Below are positions 61,144 through 64,000 of a stretch of 64,000 bases of DNA, piece by piece; the stretch's first letter is position 1, and the number at the start of each line of letters is the position of its first letter. The notes below the pieces were generated by a model. It was not told where the DNA came from and ran no database searches. It saw nothing but the letters and a program-made list of their open reading frames with translations. Where the stretch lies: positions 62,001 through 126,000 of the forward strand of contig JACKKE010000001.1 of assembly GCA_020637595.1 (NCBI GenBank). The letters are read 5' to 3'. The stretch is from Rhodobacter sp. (lineage in GTDB: Bacteria; Pseudomonadota; Alphaproteobacteria; Rhodobacterales; Rhodobacteraceae). The position numbers were made by a program, and so were the translations under genes.

Positions 61144-61806
61144 TCAGCCCTTGGCCGCCGCCTCCAGCGCGGCACGGTCGGTCAGCGCGACATGCCCCCG
61201 CGACAGCGCGATCCATCCCCGGCGCTGGAACTCGGTCAACTGCCGCGAGATCACCTCGCGCGCGGTGCCCAGCTCGGCCGCCAGTTGCTGATGCGTCGCA
61301 TGCACCTCGTCCGTGTCGCGCGCCAGCGTCAGCAGCCGCTCGGCCAGTCGCATGTCGATGCGGCCAAAGGCAACCTCGTCGATGACCCGGAACAGATCGG
61401 TCATCCGCCGCGCGTAGGCCTGAAAAACGAAATCCCGGAACGCGCGCGATTGCCCGACCAGATCGTCGAACACGCCGCGCGGGATCGCCACGGCGCTGAC
61501 ATCGGTCTCGGCCACACCCTCGGCAGTGTAATCCTCATGCGCCAGCAGACAGGCCGAGGTCAGCACGCAGCTTTCGCCGGCCTCGACGCGGAACAGCACG
61601 ATCTCGCGCCCGCTGTCCGAGGCCTGCTGAACCCGCACCGTCCCGTCGAGCAGCAGCAACATGTTCACCGGCTCCATGCCCGGCGCGAACAGCACGGTGC
61701 CACGCGGCACCCGGATGATCTTGCCACGCTCGGCCAGGGTCGTGCGCGCGTCAGCCGGCAGGGCAGACAGACCCTCGAACCGGTCGATCCAGGCAGCTTC
61801 GGTCAT
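61144..61806 (-). CDS. Crp/Fnr-family transcriptional regulator
   Basis: Regulator of 220 aa. The N-terminal cyclic-nucleotide-binding-like barrel includes RGTVLFAPGMEPVNMLLLLDG. The C-terminal winged helix has the recognition helix TAREVISRQLTEFQRRGWIA. It lacks the N-terminal Cys cluster of Fnr. Two cysteines, in GESCVLTSACLL, lie where the barrel binds its ligand and could sense sulfide or redox state. It lies directly upstream of the SQR fusion and is the likely controller of that operon. Confidence 0.9.
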   Translation of the reverse strand: MTEAAWIDRFEGLSALPADARTTLAERGKIIRVPRGTVLFAPGMEPVNMLLLLDGTVRVQQASDSGREIVLFRVEAGESCVLTSACLLAHEDYTAEGVAETDVSAVAIPRGVFDDLVGQSRAFRDFVFQAYARRMTDLFRVIDEVAFGRIDMRLAERLLTLARDTDEVHATHQQLAAELGTAREVISRQLTEFQRRGWIALSRGHVALTDRAALEAAAKG

Positions 61807-61877
61807 CGCGCATTTCCATCATGGCCCAGGCAGGTGCGCAGGCCTTATCCCCCCATCCAGGCAGCGGCGCAAGCGGC

Positions 61878-62942
61878 TCAGGCGCGGGGAAACACCCGCC
61901 CGTCCATCAGCTTGCGCGCGGTGCGCAGGGTGCCCGCGCCGGTGACCTGCCCGGCGGCGTCGGTTTCCACCAGCACCTCGGCTGCGCCGGTCGGATGCTC
62001 GATCAGGAACCGGCCGTCCGCCGGCACGGCCGCCAGCGCCGCCGCGGGCGAGCCCGGCAGGGTGCAGGCGGTCGCCACGCTGACCGCAGCAAAGACGCCG
62101 ACCGAGGCATGGCAGCGATGCGGGATGAAGCTGCGGGTGTTGATCGCGCCACCCTGTGCGGGGGCGGACACCAGCGTCATCTTCGGCACCGATTTCTCGG
62201 TCACGTCACCCAGATTCATCATTGGCCCGACCTTGAGCCGGATCGCCTCGATCCGCGCCTTCAGTGCACTGTCGGCATCCAGATCGTCGCGGCTCTCCTG
62301 CCCGGTCAGCCCGAAATCGCTGGCCGCCATCACCACGATCGGCATGCCGTTGTCGATCAGCGTGCAGGCCACGCCGTCCACGACATCCACGGCATGGCCC
62401 GAGGGCAGCAGGCTGCCGCACATCGAGCCGGCGATATTCTGGAACATCAACGGGATCGGCGCATGGCTGCCCGGCACCCCGTCGATCCGCGCATCGCCGT
62501 CATAGCGCACCCGCCCGCCCGGGGTCTGCACCCGCGCGGTCGAGACCTCGCCGGTGTTCAGCATATGGATGCGCACCACGGTTTCATCCCCTTGCGCCGC
62601 CACCAGCCCGCGCTCGATCGCCGCCGGGCCGACACCCGCCAGGATGTTGCCGCAGGCCTGCGCGTCAGACACCAGAGCCTGATCGACGAACACCTGCAGG
62701 AAGAGGTAATCCACATCCGCGTCGTCGCGCGTGGACGGTCCCAGGATCGCCACCTTGGACATCAGGGGATCCGCGCCACCGATCCCGTCCACCTGCCGCG
62801 GATCGGGACTGCCGATCACCCGCAGCAGCAGGTCGTCGCGCGCTGCCGCATCCACCGGCAGGTCCGAGGCCAGAAAATACGCCCCCTTCGAGGTTCCGCC
62901 CCGCATCCACAGACACGGAATGCCATCCACAACCGGATCCAT
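61878..62942 (-). CDS. galD: 4-oxalomesaconate tautomerase (PrpF family)
   Basis: Isomerase of 354 aa of the PrpF/diaminopimelate-epimerase fold. The family start IPCLWMRGGTSKGAYFLASD and the downstream VDGIGGADPLMSKVAIL fit GalD, which tautomerises 4-oxalomesaconate in gallate/protocatechuate degradation. The catalytic Cys appear as AQACGNILAGVGP and in the C-terminal half. ATG 62942 is chosen over an upstream codon because the extra residues would be encoded by the intergenic repeat. The next gene upstream is the pathway aldolase. Confidence 0.9.
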   Translation of the reverse strand: MDPVVDGIPCLWMRGGTSKGAYFLASDLPVDAAARDDLLLRVIGSPDPRQVDGIGGADPLMSKVAILGPSTRDDADVDYLFLQVFVDQALVSDAQACGNILAGVGPAAIERGLVAAQGDETVVRIHMLNTGEVSTARVQTPGGRVRYDGDARIDGVPGSHAPIPLMFQNIAGSMCGSLLPSGHAVDVVDGVACTLIDNGMPIVVMAASDFGLTGQESRDDLDADSALKARIEAIRLKVGPMMNLGDVTEKSVPKMTLVSAPAQGGAINTRSFIPHRCHASVGVFAAVSVATACTLPGSPAAALAAVPADGRFLIEHPTGAAEVLVETDAAGQVTGAGTLRTARKLMDGRVFPRA

Positions 62943-62949
62943 CGCGCCG

Positions 62950-63045
62950 CCTTTCATCTTGCCGAAAATACGCACAGGGTTTCCAAAGGGGGGTGTTCCC
63001 CCCTTTGGGCGGGGGGTCCGGGGGGCGGCGGCCCCCCGGTTTCCG
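62950..63045. repeat. Interspersed hairpin repeat, copy D
   Basis: On the minus strand a CCGGGGGGCC/GGCCCCCCGG-type hairpin (around 63018-63038) and a second stem (CAAAGGGGGG / CCCCCTTTG, 62985-63007) come first. Then follows GTATTTTCGG with CAAGATGAAAGG (62950-62973). The core matches copy C at 37326-37350. It fills the gap between the aldolase and tautomerase genes. Confidence 0.7.
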
Positions 63046-63717
63046 TCAGATATACTTCAACCCTTTTTCCGCCAGCCGCGGCCGCATGTCATAGATGTCG
63101 AGCCCCAGCTCGCCCGCCGCCAGCCGCTGACGCTTGGCCTCTTCCGCGTCCAGCCGCTTCTGCGCCGCCGCCATCACGGTTTCCGCATTCTCGCGCGGCA
63201 CCACGCAGACACCGTCGTCATCGGCGATGACGATATCGCCCGGGTTCACCAGCGCGCCGGCGCAGACGATCGGCACATTGACCGAACCCAGCGTCTCCTT
63301 GACCGTGCCCTGCGACGAGATCGCCGTCGACCACACGCCGAATCCCATCCCCCGCAGGTCGCGCGTGTCGCGCACGCCGGCGTCGATGATCAGCGCATTG
63401 CAGCCGCGCGCCTGGGCGCTGGTGGCCAGCAGATCGCCGAAATAGCCCATGTCGCAGGGGCTGGTGGGCGCCAGCACCAGCACGTCGCCGGCCTGCAGCT
63501 GCTCAATCGCCACATGGATCATCCAGTTGTCGCCCGGAGGCGCCGAGATCGTCACCGCCGACCCGGCGATCGTCAGATCCTGCTGGATCGGGCGCATCCT
63601 GGCGCCCATCAGCCCGGTGCGGCCCTGAGCCTCGTGGACGGTGGCGACGCCGGCCTTGCCCAGGCGCTCGATGATCGCCTTGTCGGCGCGGGGGATGTTC
63701 TGGACGACGACAGCCAT
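63046..63717 (-). CDS. ligK: 4-carboxy-4-hydroxy-2-oxoadipate aldolase/oxaloacetate decarboxylase
   Basis: RraA-fold class II aldolase of 223 aa that cleaves the last intermediate of the protocatechuate 4,5-cleavage/gallate pathway to pyruvate and oxaloacetate. Typical blocks are ATVHEAQGRTGLMGARMRPI, then DMGYFGDLLATSAQARG and the metal/pyruvate-binding GVRDTRDL. NPGDIVIADDDGVCVVP completes the set. ATG 63717 gives the family N-terminus. Its place between the tautomerase and hydratase supports the pathway. Confidence 0.93.
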   Translation of the reverse strand: MAVVVQNIPRADKAIIERLGKAGVATVHEAQGRTGLMGARMRPIQQDLTIAGSAVTISAPPGDNWMIHVAIEQLQAGDVLVLAPTSPCDMGYFGDLLATSAQARGCNALIIDAGVRDTRDLRGMGFGVWSTAISSQGTVKETLGSVNVPIVCAGALVNPGDIVIADDDGVCVVPRENAETVMAAAQKRLDAEEAKRQRLAAGELGLDIYDMRPRLAEKGLKYI

Positions 63718-63787
63718 CGTCTGCCTCCTGTGGTTTCTCGGGCGGAAGGTCGGGCAGGGGCGCCGTCGGCGGGCGCCCCTGCAGGGA

Positions 63788-63815
63788 CCGGCACGGGGCT
63801 TGCGGACCGTGCCGG
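63788..63815. terminator. Intercistronic hairpin
   Basis: A 9-bp perfect stem (CCGGCACGG / CCGTGCCGG) with a 10-nt loop lies between the hydratase and aldolase genes. No T-run follows, so mRNA stabilisation or processing is more likely than termination. Confidence 0.45.
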
Positions 63816-63823
63816 CGTTCGGA

Positions 63824-64000
63824 TCAGAGTTCGTCCACCGTGCGCGGGAAAATTGCCTCGAACCCTTCGGCATACTTGCAGTCGCGCCCGCCGGACATCC
63901 CGCCCGAGTTGCGCTTGAAGTGGTTGGCGCGCTGCTGGGCGACGCGGGTATAGAAGTCCCACAGGTGCACCTGGCCGTTCATGTGCTCCATCGCCTTGCG
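63824..64000 (-). CDS. galB: 4-oxalomesaconate hydratase, PIG-L type (partial, N-terminus beyond right edge)
   Basis: Only the last 58 codons are in the window. The visible C-terminus contains HLWDFYTRVAQQRANHFKRN, then GGRDCKYAEGFEAIFPRTVDEL. The pattern of HLWxFYTRVAxQR, N-S-G and CKYAEGFxxIFPR recalls the end of the PIG-L-family 4-oxalomesaconate hydratase GalB. The two downstream genes encode the next enzymes of that route. The metal-binding N-terminus is not visible, so the call rests on the tail and the context. Confidence 0.68.
   Translation of the reverse strand, partial: RKAMEHMNGQVHLWDFYTRVAQQRANHFKRNSGGMSGGRDCKYAEGFEAIFPRTVDEL

Noticed and set aside
62943..62975. Upstream start for the 4-oxalomesaconate tautomerase
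   Set aside because: The extra eleven residues would be encoded by the interspersed repeat, and the family start lies just after ATG 62942.

Overview
The window is a high-GC, gene-dense chromosomal segment of an alphaproteobacterium, most likely of the Rhodobacteraceae (Rhodobacterales). The grounds are codon use, a fused MrpA/B-type cation antiporter operon, a pcm-tolC-PopZ-like gene order, a purL-bolA-grxD order, a heterotetrameric sarcosine oxidase operon, an endolysin/holin pair like that used for gene transfer agent release, and intergenic hairpin repeats with ATATTT or GTATTT cores. No rRNA, tRNA, CRISPR array, insertion sequence or prophage structural gene was seen.

Layout. 1-7.1 kb: release factor 2 (cut by the left edge), a Bcp peroxiredoxin, queA, a metallo-beta-lactamase-fold hydrolase, an ArsR regulator fused to a catalytically dead ArsC-like domain, a YhhN membrane protein, and an FAD oxidoreductase coupled to a DUF938 methyltransferase. 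7.2-12.2 kb: a minus-strand flagellar export operon (lytic transglycosylase, flhA, fliR, flhB, small coiled-coil protein) in which every junction is an ATGA-type overlap. 12.9-18.9 kb: the complete Mrp/Mnh/Pha antiporter operon, A (fused to B), C, D, E, F, G. 19-31 kb: housekeeping genes, namely mscL, a GST, pcm-tolC-PopZ-like, tkt, a ZauP-like gene with zapA, grxD, bolA, purL and a LysR regulator. A compact structured intergenic stretch at 30.34-30.52 kb is a small-RNA candidate.

31.6-35.2 kb: a phospholipid acyltransferase, murI, ccmE and an endolysin/holin lysis pair. 35.2-44 kb: a minus-strand catabolic unit consisting of a zinc alcohol dehydrogenase, an enolase-superfamily enzyme and an oligopeptide-type ABC importer with a fused double ATPase. 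44-51.5 kb: a MerR/CDF metal-efflux pair, then the sarcosine oxidase operon soxBDAG, interrupted after soxB by two paralogous secreted proteins. 51.5-57.4 kb: a DASS carrier, a glycosyltransferase with an asparagine-synthase-like partner, a flavin reductase and a nucleoside hydrolase. 57.4-64 kb: SulP permease, a DUF442-sulfide:quinone reductase fusion, a Crp/Fnr regulator, and part of a gallate/protocatechuate meta-cleavage cluster (galD, ligK/galC, partial galB).

The most unusual signal is a pair of tandem arrays of GTCGAC-centred perfect palindromes (42861-42903 and 47897-47989). Centres are 23-25 bp apart; the arms differ but the core is fixed. Each array lies inside a tiny ORF that begins on the upstream gene's stop codon and ends on the downstream gene's start codon by ATGA overlaps, as if the element were built to preserve translational coupling. 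Other leads are the degenerate ArsR-ArsC fusion, the secreted paralogues inside the sox operon, the DUF442-SQR fusion with a nearby TGTGA/TCACA operator-like site, and the sRNA candidate.
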